Below are positions 24,561-33,040 of a stretch of 64,000 nucleotides of DNA, one piece after another; position 1 is the first letter of the stretch, and each line of letters begins with the position of its first letter. The DNA lies in NCBI RefSeq assembly GCF_014642875.1, contig NZ_BMJC01000005.1, positions 558,001 to 622,000 on the forward strand, in the 5' to 3' direction. Source of the DNA: Puia dinghuensis (lineage in GTDB: Bacteria; Bacteroidota; Bacteroidia; Chitinophagales; Chitinophagaceae). The notes beneath the pieces were generated by a model that was not told where the DNA came from, searched no databases, and worked only from the letters and a program-made list of their open reading frames with translations. Both the position numbers and the translations under genes were made by a program.

Positions 24561-25964
24561 ATGGATAAAATATCCGCAACAGCCGCTCAACCGGTGGCCC
24601 TTTTCCCTCCCAACACGTTTCTCGAAAATCTCGCCATCGACGAATCCGGCATCATCTACTTCACCAACCTCGAAGCGGGCGCCATCCATCGGCTCGACCC
24701 AAATCAAACCACCGCCGAAAACGCAACCGCCGCCACCGAAACACCCGCGCGTATCGACACAATCGCCCGCATCGACGGCAAACCCGCCGGCATCCTCCAC
24801 CTCGGGGCCAACGGAATACTTATCAACGGCTGGGATGCCAACGGCATCCCCACCATCTGGCTCCTCACGGACAACACCGTCACACCGGTGCACCAACCCG
24901 CCGGCGCCCAATTCCTCAATGGCATGACCATCCTCGAGGACCACACAATCCTCATCTGTGATTCCTATACCGGCTGCATCTACCAATACGATCAAAAAGC
25001 CAACACCTCCACCATTTGGCTGCAACATCCCTTATTGGAAAAAGCTCATCCACAAACCCCCATGCCCGCAGCCAACGGCATCAAACGGCATGGCGATGCA
25101 ATCTTCATCTCCAACACCGATAAAAAGCTCCTCATCCGCATCCCCATGACCAACGGCCAGCCCGGGGAGCCGGAAATCCTCCTCGACAACATCAACCTCG
25201 ATGATTTTGCCTTCGATGAAGAAGGCAATCTCTACGCCGCTACCCATATTCATAATAGCGTGGTAAAAATAACTCCACAACGATCAGTCACCACCATCGC
25301 CGGAGAGCCCCAGGGTCTCGCTGGCTCCACCGCCGTAGCCTTTGGTCGCACCGATAACGACCGGCACTGCATCTATGTCACCACCAACGGTGGCATGACG
25401 TTGCCTCCCGCCGGTGGCATCCAACAGGGCCGCGTCATAAAGATCCCCATCCGCATCCCCACACCTTGCGAATGGGCAGGCGGCATAGCTGCCTTCGAAA
25501 AACTGACCGGTGTCTTCTACAAAAAAGTCCTACAGGACCCAATCCTCGAACCCGTCTTCCGCCATATGCCGCCCAACCATCCCATACACGTCGCGCACTT
25601 CCTGGCAGAAGTCCTCAAAGGCCCAAAAAAGTATAGTGAAGAATATGGCGAAGACGCCTTAAAACATATGGTCGGCAAACACCTCGGCCGTCACCTCAAC
25701 GAAGTCCAACGAAAACAATGGGTCCGCCTCATCATGGAGAGCGCAGACGAGATTGGTTTCCCCGACGACCCGGAATTCCGGTCCACCTTCACCGCGCATA
25801 TCGAATGGGGCACCCGCATCGCCGTCATCAATTCTCAAACAACCGAAAACCCGGTCACTCCCGAAGACCACCTCCCCCACTGGGGCTGGGGCGAGGTCAA
25901 AGGCCCCTTCGACGTCGTTGGTTCCCTCTTCCGCCAAAAACCCGCCGACAGCGATCCCGACTAA
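24561..25964 (+). CDS. SMP-30/NHL-like beta-propeller fused to a group II truncated haemoglobin
   Basis: A 467-residue fusion. Residues 1-300 form an SMP-30/gluconolactonase-like six-bladed propeller ('NLAIDESGIIYFTNLEAG', 'GMTILEDHTILICDS', 'NLDDFAFDEEGNLYAATH'). From Cys303 a globin begins ('GGIAAFEKLTGVFYKKVL'). It shows the group II truncated haemoglobin signature: Tyr320 (B10), proximal His374 (F8) in 'HMVGKHLGRHL', and Trp387 (G8) in 'QRKQWVRLI', with 'DPEFRSTFTAHIEWG' downstream. No signal peptide is seen, so it is probably cytoplasmic. Haem chemistry (oxygen, NO or peroxide) next to a sugar-lactonase-type propeller is unusual. The junction is in frame, without a low-complexity linker. 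Confidence 0.9.
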   Translation: MDKISATAAQPVALFPPNTFLENLAIDESGIIYFTNLEAGAIHRLDPNQTTAENATAATETPARIDTIARIDGKPAGILHLGANGILINGWDANGIPTIWLLTDNTVTPVHQPAGAQFLNGMTILEDHTILICDSYTGCIYQYDQKANTSTIWLQHPLLEKAHPQTPMPAANGIKRHGDAIFISNTDKKLLIRIPMTNGQPGEPEILLDNINLDDFAFDEEGNLYAATHIHNSVVKITPQRSVTTIAGEPQGLAGSTAVAFGRTDNDRHCIYVTTNGGMTLPPAGGIQQGRVIKIPIRIPTPCEWAGGIAAFEKLTGVFYKKVLQDPILEPVFRHMPPNHPIHVAHFLAEVLKGPKKYSEEYGEDALKHMVGKHLGRHLNEVQRKQWVRLIMESADEIGFPDDPEFRSTFTAHIEWGTRIAVINSQTTENPVTPEDHLPHWGWGEVKGPFDVVGSLFRQKPADSDPD

Positions 25965-26169
25965 CCCGCCGCAAACCACCCACCGCCGACCATCTCACAT
26001 CCTCCCACCGCCCGACCGCAATCCGCCTCCATCCCATCCCAGGAAAACCGCCCATTATGGGAAATCATGATAAAATAAGTGTATTTCCCTCACACCCTGG
26101 CGTAGAAATTCTTATCTTGTCATCGGATTCGTACTAGACATATCCTAAGAAATCCTAAATCCAATTATC

Positions 26170-27588
26170 GTGAATCCGTATCCTGTCCGGAATTTGTGCT
26201 TATTGGTCACCGTGATGACGGTCACGCTCACTGCAAATGCACAGTTTCAACCCTCGCTCGAGTTCGCCAGCGGCGCAGGCCCCGCAGGCCCCGGACCGTC
26301 CGTCGCCAACCAGGTCATCACCTTCAAGGATAACACCAACAACCCCACCGGCAATACGTTCGTCGCTTATACTACCCCGACCGTCACCTGTACGTACTCC
26401 CTCAGCAACCAGCAATATACGCTGCCATCCACCGAACTGTCCACTCAGACGGGTGTCTGCTTTGGCGCCGCGATCAACAATGGCGGCATCAACGCCCTCG
26501 CGTCCAGTCTATATCCGCAGATGAGCTTCATCAGCGCTGCCCCAAACAACGACTTCACCTCTCTGCCAACCGTTCCTGTCGGGACAGGCATCTCTACCAC
26601 CAACAACTACGCCACGCAAGTATTCACTTCAGCTATGCCCCTCTACCATGCCAACCTCTCCACCACCGGCAGGTTCTACATGGCCAATCTGACTATCACC
26701 TTCAGCAGTCCCCTGGCCAACCCAGTCCTGCACATCGTCGGCATCGGGGCCTTTTACAATACGCAGGGATTCACCACCGAACTCGAATGTCAGACCCCTG
26801 GGGTCACCCTATCGGAATTATCCGGCTCCCCCGAACTCAACGTCACTGCCAATAAGATACTCAACTCCTCCGCAACCCCTTCTTCCGTAACGGGCTCGGG
26901 TGCTGCCTCGGGCTCGATCCTGGTCGCGGGCACCGTCACCCAACTGGTATTCAAGCTGTATGTACGCGGAGACGGCGGCGGCCCCTGGGCAAGCGGCTCC
27001 AACCATTCCGGCGACCAGTGGCTCATCGGCGTTTCCGAAGCCGTGACGAACGTCGTCCTGCCCGTAAGCCTCGAAGATTTTACAGCTACTGCGCAGGCGG
27101 GCAAAACCGGTCTGCAATGGACCACCGCCACGGAAAACAACACCAGCTACTTCGACGTCCAATACAGCACCGATCAGCTCAGCTGGCAAACCATCGGCCG
27201 GGTGACAGCCGCCGGCTACAGCAGCCTCCCGCGCAACTATGGCTTCATCCACTCCAACCCCACCGCTGGCGAAAACTACTACCGGCTAAACATGGTCGAT
27301 CAGGACAATCATTCCGTCTATTCTCCCGTTCGCGTGGTGTCCTTTGCCTCTACCGCACAGCTGAGCTATTACCCCAACCCCACCAGGAACAGCTGCACTA
27401 TCACCACCGACGGAACCCCGCTGGCCGGCGTCACCCTATTTACCCTGGATGGAAGACTATTACAACAGGTGAATAATTTCGCCTCCGGCGGCAGCCTCGA
27501 CCTGAGCCCCTACCCCAACGGCATCTATCTCATTGCAGTAAAAGACACCAACGGCCACACCCAAATCCTCAAAATCCTTAAAAACTGA
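26170..27588 (+). CDS. T9SS-secreted protein with type A sorting domain
   Basis: The 472-residue product probably starts at the GTG at 26170, directly ahead of a signal peptide that ends 'LTANAQ'. The N-terminal 280 residues are Thr/Ser/Asn-rich beta-structure without a recognised enzyme domain. The C-terminal part has a 'VSLEDFTATAQAGKTGLQW' segment and ends in the Por-type sorting domain ('LSYYPNPTRNSCTI', 'GRLLQQV', 'YPNGIYLIAVKDTNG'). It is therefore exported by the type IX system and either released or attached to the surface. The 205-base upstream gap is C-rich at its left end and AT-rich near the start. Confidence 0.9.
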   Translation: MNPYPVRNLCLLVTVMTVTLTANAQFQPSLEFASGAGPAGPGPSVANQVITFKDNTNNPTGNTFVAYTTPTVTCTYSLSNQQYTLPSTELSTQTGVCFGAAINNGGINALASSLYPQMSFISAAPNNDFTSLPTVPVGTGISTTNNYATQVFTSAMPLYHANLSTTGRFYMANLTITFSSPLANPVLHIVGIGAFYNTQGFTTELECQTPGVTLSELSGSPELNVTANKILNSSATPSSVTGSGAASGSILVAGTVTQLVFKLYVRGDGGGPWASGSNHSGDQWLIGVSEAVTNVVLPVSLEDFTATAQAGKTGLQWTTATENNTSYFDVQYSTDQLSWQTIGRVTAAGYSSLPRNYGFIHSNPTAGENYYRLNMVDQDNHSVYSPVRVVSFASTAQLSYYPNPTRNSCTITTDGTPLAGVTLFTLDGRLLQQVNNFASGGSLDLSPYPNGIYLIAVKDTNGHTQILKILKN

Positions 27589-27620
27589 CGCGCCGGTCAA
27601 CCCCAAAACCTCCATTTCAT

Positions 27621-27726
27621 CCCCGCACCATCCACCCCCACACCACCGCCGCACCCCCGGCATCTCCTCGCGCACCCGAACCGCCACCCCGCACCATCCA
27701 CCCCCAAACCTCCGCCACACCCCCGG
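27621..27726. repeat. Two-copy C-rich direct repeat in a 202-base intergenic gap
   Basis: 'CCCCGCACCATCCACCCCCA' occurs exactly at 27621-27640 and 27687-27706, each followed by a related 20 bases ending ACCCCCGG. The gap is strongly C-over-G biased. Only two copies are present. A shorter relative ('CCCGCACCATCCA') occurs near 13387. Confidence 0.65.
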
Positions 27727-27790
27727 CTGTCCCACCGCCGCTCATCAAAATCACCATTGGCAGGCGCCAAAAAGTTCAGTAAATTTAGGT

Positions 27791-28168
27791 ATGACACTCG
27801 CTTTCTTCTTTTTCCCATTCCACTTTGGCTGGGGCCTCTTCGGCCTCTTCTTTATCCCTTATTTCCTGCCGACCATCGTCGCCCTTATCCGCAGGAGCAA
27901 CAGCACCGGTGGCATCTTCGCCCTCAATTTCTTCCTGGGGTGGACCTTCATCGGATGGATCATCTCGATCGTCTGGGCCTTAACCAGCCGGACACAGCCA
28001 TCCACCGTCATCATCAACAACACCTACCCGGTAAGTGGCCCCCAGACCTACAACCCTCCGCCGAACTATAACCCACCGCCTTACACCACCGAACCATCAC
28101 AGCCGGCGCAGCAGACGTCCCCAACCCTGCGCCGCAACTCGCCAAATCAAGGTCAAGCCAACGGATAA
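27791..28168 (+). CDS. Superinfection-immunity-like small membrane protein
   Basis: A 125-residue protein with two membrane helices in the pattern of the Imm_superinfect family: 'FFIPYFLPTIVALIRR', then 'GIFALNFFLGWTFIGWII' and 'VWALTSR'. The C-terminal tail is Pro/Asn/Gln-rich and probably disordered. The family is named for the phage T4 Imm protein, which blocks DNA entry of superinfecting phage, but most bacterial members are untested housekeeping-like proteins. No phage genes are nearby. The last 16 bases overlap the convergent GNAT gene. Confidence 0.85.
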   Translation: MTLAFFFFPFHFGWGLFGLFFIPYFLPTIVALIRRSNSTGGIFALNFFLGWTFIGWIISIVWALTSRTQPSTVIINNTYPVSGPQTYNPPPNYNPPPYTTEPSQPAQQTSPTLRRNSPNQGQANG

Positions 28169-28599
28169 GGCGGCCCGCTCACCGTTACCTCCATCCACCG
28201 CTCCGGATGAGCAATTGCTGCCCAGCCAAATTGCCGGTACAATCCATGTGCATCGCCCGTCAGCAGGATCCATCTGCGCAAACCCTGCAACTCCGGGTGC
28301 TGCATCACCGTCCCGATAAGCCACTTGGATAACCCCCGGCCACGAAATTCAGGCAACACATACACATCACCCAGGTACGCGATCGTACTCCGGTCCGAGA
28401 TCACCCGCGCATACCCTATCTGTTGTCCTCTCGGGTCATACAATCCAAAATTCAGCGAATTTTCCGCCGCTTTCTTCACCTTCTCAAAAGGAATGTTCAA
28501 ACACCAATAGGCTTCCGTCGAAAGAAAATGGTGAATCGCGCGTAAATTTAATTTGTCAAAATCCGTCGAAATACAAAATCCATCTTGATAAACCTTCAT
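28153..28599 (-). CDS. GNAT family N-acetyltransferase
   Basis: A 148-residue acetyltransferase. The acetyl-CoA-binding motif A is clear ('LGDVYVLPEFRGRGLSKWLI', with R-G-x-G-L as the pyrophosphate loop), followed by 'RRWILLTGDAHGLYRQFGW'. The start 'INFHHFLST'-type pattern ('AIHHFLSTEAYWCLNIP') matches a small-molecule GNAT subgroup. The acyl acceptor cannot be deduced. It converges with the superinfection-immunity-like gene. Confidence 0.92.
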   Translation of the reverse strand: MKVYQDGFCISTDFDKLNLRAIHHFLSTEAYWCLNIPFEKVKKAAENSLNFGLYDPRGQQIGYARVISDRSTIAYLGDVYVLPEFRGRGLSKWLIGTVMQHPELQGLRRWILLTGDAHGLYRQFGWAAIAHPERWMEVTVSGPPYPLA

Positions 28600-28628
28600 A
28601 ATGCCGTTTATTTTTTAACTTCAATATA

Positions 28629-29393
28629 ATGAAAAAGCTAAGCCATCTAACGATTGTCCTTCTTCTGCTGGGAAGCACCCTTCTCGCACAAAACACTACC
28701 ACGCCAACCCGCACCATCTTCGCCTATGGCGGCGCGTTACAAAAAGCCTTTATAAAAGAGGTCATCACCCTCACCGGCAAACCCAAGCCGAAGATATGCT
28801 TTCTTCCCACTGCCTCCGCCGATAACCCCTACGCCATCATCCAATTCTTAACGCTCTGTCGTGAACTCTCCGTCGAACCTTACTATCTCGGCGTATGGGT
28901 CAACGCCTCTCCCGAACAACAAACCTTCGAAGAACGGCTCATGAGCATGGACGCCATCATCGTCGGCGGCGGAAATACGCTTAACATGATCGCCATCTGG
29001 CGTGCACAAGGCATCGACACCGTCCTGCAGAAGGCCTACCGCAATGGCACCGTGCTGGCTGGCGGCAGCGCCGGCTCCCTCTGCTGGTTCACCGGCGGCT
29101 ACAGCGATTCGCGCCCCAAAAATATGACCATCGTCAACGGACTCGGCATCCTGCCTTATAGCCATTGTCCGCACTATCACAGCGAGCCCACCCGCAAACC
29201 GCTCTATGTCTCCGCCCTCCTCGACGGCAAAATGGGCCCCGGCTATGCCTGTGACGACAAAGCAGGCATCCTCTTCCAAAACGAGCGCTATACAAAAGCC
29301 TTCTCGCTGGACAGCGACGACCACTGCTACTTCTTGTCCGTAAAATCCGGGAAAATAGACGAAGAGCTGCTGCCCACCGAGATCATCGAATAA
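28629..29393 (+). CDS. Exported S51 family peptidase (PepE/cyanophycinase-like)
   Basis: A 254-residue protein with a signal peptide (to about residue 20, ending LLAQ). The S51 fold is recognised by 'KICFLPTASADNPYA', 'DAIIVGGGNTLNMIAIWR' and the nucleophile motif 'GGSAGSLCW', with Ser147 as nucleophile. Cytoplasmic PepE cleaves Asp-X dipeptides; the leader here points to a periplasmic or secreted member, closer to cyanophycinase-like proteins. The gene stands alone. Confidence 0.9.
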   Translation: MKKLSHLTIVLLLLGSTLLAQNTTTPTRTIFAYGGALQKAFIKEVITLTGKPKPKICFLPTASADNPYAIIQFLTLCRELSVEPYYLGVWVNASPEQQTFEERLMSMDAIIVGGGNTLNMIAIWRAQGIDTVLQKAYRNGTVLAGGSAGSLCWFTGGYSDSRPKNMTIVNGLGILPYSHCPHYHSEPTRKPLYVSALLDGKMGPGYACDDKAGILFQNERYTKAFSLDSDDHCYFLSVKSGKIDEELLPTEIIE

Positions 29394-29447
29394 TCCCCCG
29401 CCCACCCGACAGCACAGGACAGCTAATCCCCCCAAAAACATAAAATT

Positions 29448-29467
29448 TGCAAACACCAACGTTTGCA
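29448..29467. promoter_or_regulatory. Perfect dyad upstream of the beta-helix/DUF6250 gene
   Basis: TGCAAAC-ACCAAC-GTTTGCA is a perfect 7-base inverted repeat. The half-sites resemble LacI-family operator halves, though the 6-base centre is longer than usual. It lies 85 bases before the preferred start at 29553. Confidence 0.45.
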
Positions 29468-29552
29468 TATGAACCCGAGCACCACAAACTTCGACTCACA
29501 AGTGCATGAACTGCGAGGCTCCATCCGACCATTGAATAGACTTTATGTCCGG

Positions 29553-31571
29553 ATGAAACAGCTGTCCCTCCTCCTCATTCTCACTACCCAATTCCTCCAC
29601 GCCCTGCCCGCCGTCCTCTACATCGCCCCCGACGGCAACGACAAAAACCCCGGCACTATCAGCCAACCCTTCGCCACCCTTCAAAAAGCACAATCCGCCG
29701 TCCGGCCCGGCGACACCGTCTACATCCGCGGCGGCATTTACCACATGACGGAAGCGCAGATCTCCCGCATCGAACGCATCTATGCCTGCGTAACCTTCCT
29801 CGACAAAAATGGTCACCGCGGCCGTTACATCAACTACTGGGCCTATCCCGGCGAAAAACCCGTCTTCGACTATTCCGCCGTAAAACCCGCCGGTCTCCGT
29901 GTTGCCGCATTCTATGTCACTGGCTCCTGGATACACCTCAAAGGCTTCGAGGTCACCGGCGTCCAGGTAACGATAAAAACCCACACCCAATCGGAATGTT
30001 TCGAAAATCACGGCAGTAACAACATCTACGAACAGCTCAGTATGCACGACGGCATGGCCATCGGCTTCTATCTGCTCGAGGGCGCCGGCAATCTCATCCT
30101 CAACTGCGACGCCTATCGCAACTTCGACTATTACTCGGAAAATGGCCGCGGCGGCAACACCGACGGCTTTGGCTGTCATCCCGCAGCGGGTGGCAAGGGA
30201 AATATTTTTAGAGGATGCCGCGCCTGGTTCAACAGCGACGACGGCTATGACGTGATCAATTCCCACGAGGCCACCACCTTCGATCACTGCTGGGCCTTCT
30301 ACAACGGCTTTACCCCGGACTTCACCAGCGAAGGCGATGGCAACGGCTTCAAAGGCGGAGGTTACGGCCACCGGCCCGCCAGCGAGATCCCCGATCCCAT
30401 CCCGCAGACCACCGTGCAATTCTGCGTGGCCGTGCGCAACAAGGCAAGCGGCTTCTACTCCAACCACCACCCGGCCGGCGGCTTCTGGTACAACAACACG
30501 GCCTATAAAAATAATATTGATTTCAACATGCTCAACCGGGAGCCCAATGGCGATAATATCAATGTACCCGGCTTCAAACACGTGCTGAAGAATAACCTCG
30601 GCTACAAAGGAAGCCGCGAACTCGCCAACATCGACACCGCCGCATGCACACTCACGAACAACTCTTTCGACAGCCCGCAAACCCTCACCGACGCCGACTT
30701 CATCAGCCTCGACGAATCGCAGCTCACCGCTCCCCGCCAGGCCGGCGGCAGCCTCCCCGACATCACCTTCCTCCACCCAAAACCCACCAGCCCCTTCGCT
30801 ACCATGGGCGCCTTCCCTGTCAGCCCCAACTCGGCCGCCGCAACATCCCCTGCCAACAGCGCCGCCGCAACATCAGCCGCCAACAGCGCCACCTCAATCT
30901 CCCCCGCCAACACCACCACCTCAACCTCCCCCCAAACACCTTCAGCCGCCCCCAACTCCGCCGCCCTCCTCTTCGCCGACGACTTCACCCAACCCCTCGA
31001 CCCCCACACCTGGATCGCCGAGATCGAGCCCAAGACCCCCTCCACCGTCTACACCCACAACAGCGCACTCATCCTCGACACAAAAGGCGGCGTCACCGTC
31101 TGGCTCAACAAAAAACTCAGCGGCAACATTCAGATCGACTTCGATCGCAAGATCCTCGTCGACACCGGCCATAACGACCGCCTCTCCGACTGCAACCAGT
31201 TCTGGATGGCCACCGATCCACACAACGACAATCTCTTCACCCGCAGTGGCAAACTCGCCGACTATGAGAACCTCCAGCTCTACTACGTTGGCATGGGCGG
31301 CAACACCAACAAAACCACCCGGTTTCGCAAATACTCCGGCGGCGCCCGCACCCTCATCGCTGAATATCTCGACCCAACTCACCTCCTCCAACCCAACCAA
31401 ACCTATCATATCCGCATCACGACCCACAACGGCACAACCAACTTCCTCGTCAACGACCAACCCTGGTTCACCTACACCGATCCCTCGCCCCTCATCACTG
31501 GCTACTTCGGCTTCCGCTCTACCTGGTCCCGCCAGGAGATCAAAAACTTTACAGTCTCTCAATTGCAATAA
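29553..31571 (+). CDS. Secreted pectate-lyase-like beta-helix protein with C-terminal DUF6250
   Basis: The ATG at 29553 opens a signal peptide (MKQLSLLLILTTQFLHALPA), giving 672 residues; an ATG at 29469 would add a non-leader stretch. The N-terminal part (about 20-410) is a right-handed beta-helix of the PL9/pectate-lyase-like type ('YIAPDGNDKNPGTISQPF', 'NSDDGYDVINSHEAT', 'GNGFKGGGYG', 'NHHPAGGFWYNNT'). A Ser/Ala/Thr/Pro repeat linker follows (about 425-470). DUF6250 forms the C-terminus ('LLFADDFTQPLDPHTWIAEIE', 'DCNQFWMATDP'). I infer a polysaccharide lyase with an accessory carbohydrate-binding-like domain. Its substrate is unproven. Confidence 0.88.
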   Translation: MKQLSLLLILTTQFLHALPAVLYIAPDGNDKNPGTISQPFATLQKAQSAVRPGDTVYIRGGIYHMTEAQISRIERIYACVTFLDKNGHRGRYINYWAYPGEKPVFDYSAVKPAGLRVAAFYVTGSWIHLKGFEVTGVQVTIKTHTQSECFENHGSNNIYEQLSMHDGMAIGFYLLEGAGNLILNCDAYRNFDYYSENGRGGNTDGFGCHPAAGGKGNIFRGCRAWFNSDDGYDVINSHEATTFDHCWAFYNGFTPDFTSEGDGNGFKGGGYGHRPASEIPDPIPQTTVQFCVAVRNKASGFYSNHHPAGGFWYNNTAYKNNIDFNMLNREPNGDNINVPGFKHVLKNNLGYKGSRELANIDTAACTLTNNSFDSPQTLTDADFISLDESQLTAPRQAGGSLPDITFLHPKPTSPFATMGAFPVSPNSAAATSPANSAAATSAANSATSISPANTTTSTSPQTPSAAPNSAALLFADDFTQPLDPHTWIAEIEPKTPSTVYTHNSALILDTKGGVTVWLNKKLSGNIQIDFDRKILVDTGHNDRLSDCNQFWMATDPHNDNLFTRSGKLADYENLQLYYVGMGGNTNKTTRFRKYSGGARTLIAEYLDPTHLLQPNQTYHIRITTHNGTTNFLVNDQPWFTYTDPSPLITGYFGFRSTWSRQEIKNFTVSQLQ

Positions 31572-31582
31572 CAAATCTCGGT

Positions 31583-32368
31583 TCAAGCCGTCAATCTGTC
31601 CCGGGTCGTACCCGAAACCTGCGTCACCTTACCGGTCGCCGTATCATAGATCAACATCCCCTCATACGAACTGCCCAGCTTTGCCAGCACCTCCCCCTTG
31701 TCGTTCATCACCGCCGACTGCCCGCCACATTCCGCTCCGTCACAGGGCCCCACGGAGTTGCTTATCAATGCGATCATCGAATAGGTGCAGGCGATCCCCG
31801 TCAGGGTATTCAACGCCTTGTCCATCCCCTCGGCCGTCTTGGCACTACTCGAAAGATAAATATTCGCCCGGTTGCTATAGGCATTGACGGAATGCTCCGG
31901 TACAGACAGTTCGTAACAAAGCGACAAGGCTATCCTGTTATCGTCGATCGACAAGAACACCTGCTCATTCCCCGGTACAAAGAACGGTACCTCATCGGCA
32001 TGTAAATACTGCTTCGCATACACCCGCCGCGGCCCATCCGGCTGAAAAATAATCATCCCGATCATCACCCCCGCCTCGCCGCCCCCCGCTCTATCCCCAT
32101 CCGTCTCACTCGCCCATATCGGCATCCCCATCCCAATAACGATCCCATACTTATCACTCATCCACTGAAAGGCATCGAACCGCTCATCTTCCTTAGTCGT
32201 AGCCAGCTCCCTGGCCAGGGTAGGCTCATACCCGGTGATGGATAGTTCGGGAAAAACGAGCAGATCCACACCCCGCTCCACAGCCTTGCCTATCCACTTC
32301 TGGTGATCCGCAAGATTCGCCACCACATCACCCTTAACTGGTTTTGTTTGTACAATTCCAATTTTCAT
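31583..32368 (-). CDS. Carbon-nitrogen hydrolase (nitrilase superfamily)
   Basis: A 261-residue enzyme with the catalytic triad of the family: Glu41 ('LLVFPELSITGYE'), Lys119 ('VYAKQYLHADE') and Cys151 ('IALSLCYELSVPEH'). The size fits a single-domain amidase of the nitrilase fold, such as an omega-amidase or N-carbamoyl-type hydrolase. The Crp/Fnr gene ends 6 bases upstream on the same strand, so the two are co-transcribed. The substrate is unknown. Confidence 0.93.
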   Translation of the reverse strand: MKIGIVQTKPVKGDVVANLADHQKWIGKAVERGVDLLVFPELSITGYEPTLARELATTKEDERFDAFQWMSDKYGIVIGMGMPIWASETDGDRAGGGEAGVMIGMIIFQPDGPRRVYAKQYLHADEVPFFVPGNEQVFLSIDDNRIALSLCYELSVPEHSVNAYSNRANIYLSSSAKTAEGMDKALNTLTGIACTYSMIALISNSVGPCDGAECGGQSAVMNDKGEVLAKLGSSYEGMLIYDTATGKVTQVSGTTRDRLTA

Positions 32369-32374
32369 ATCGCG

Positions 32375-32938
32375 TTATTTTTTCTTTCTGATCCTGCTCA
32401 GCGACTCCGGCGTCATCCCTATCATAGAGGCAAGATACTTCAGCGGAACGGTGTCGAACAGTTCAGGATTCTGCCCCTGAAGGTAGGAATATCTTTCTTC
32501 ACCCGACATCGACAACAACGAAAAGATCCGGGTCTCCAGAAACCCGAAACACCGGGTGATCAGCACCCTTTCCAACTCCGGCCAGCGGGCGATATGCCGG
32601 TGGAGGCCAAGATATTCTTTCTTATCGATGGTAAACAATTCACAGCGGGTCAAAGCCTGCATCGTAAACCGCGCCGGCTCGTCACAGACAATCCCCTGCA
32701 GATCGGTGATAAAATTACCTCTAAAGGATATCCATTGCGTCACCTCTTTTTCCCCATGCACGGCAAACACCCGCATCAGCCCCTCCCGGTGAAAACTCAG
32801 CTTTTCACAGACCCGCCCCGATCTGAGAAAGAAGTCGCCCTTTTCCAGCGTCTCAGGATAGAACGCCGATACCAGGGCCTGCATATCCTCATCAGACACG
32901 CCCATGTACCCCCGAAGATATTGTTCGAGTTCGGTCAT
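32375..32938 (-). CDS. Crp/Fnr-family transcriptional regulator
   Basis: A 187-residue protein with a cyclic-nucleotide-binding-like beta-roll (about 15-115; 'LEKGDFFLRSGRVCEKLSF', 'TQWISFRGNFITDL') and a C-terminal helix-turn-helix ending 'VPLKYLASMIGMTPESLSRI'. Bacteroidota have many such short Crp homologues that regulate the neighbouring gene. It precedes the nitrilase-like gene by 6 bases. The ligand is not evident. Confidence 0.92.
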   Translation of the reverse strand: MTELEQYLRGYMGVSDEDMQALVSAFYPETLEKGDFFLRSGRVCEKLSFHREGLMRVFAVHGEKEVTQWISFRGNFITDLQGIVCDEPARFTMQALTRCELFTIDKKEYLGLHRHIARWPELERVLITRCFGFLETRIFSLLSMSGEERYSYLQGQNPELFDTVPLKYLASMIGMTPESLSRIRKKK

Positions 32939-33040
32939 GCCGCTAATTTCTTACCATTTATCAAGAAAACCTGCCGTTCCAGCCACTAATTTACACCGGC
33001 ATCTGATAGAAAAATATCTTACATCCAATTATTCAATAAT

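Noticed and set aside
27621-27726. Possible CRISPR array
   Set aside because: Only two repeats, a spacer not set off from the repeat by composition, and no cas genes.
27791-28168. Prophage marker
   Set aside because: Superinfection-immunity-like proteins occur widely in bacteria; no integrase, capsid, tail or lysis genes are in the window.
29496-30776. Long minus-strand open frame (426 codons) opposite the beta-helix gene
   Set aside because: Its translation is a repetitive Val/Gly/Ala/Glu-rich string without any domain, while the opposite strand encodes a clear beta-helix. It is a by-product of high GC and codon bias.
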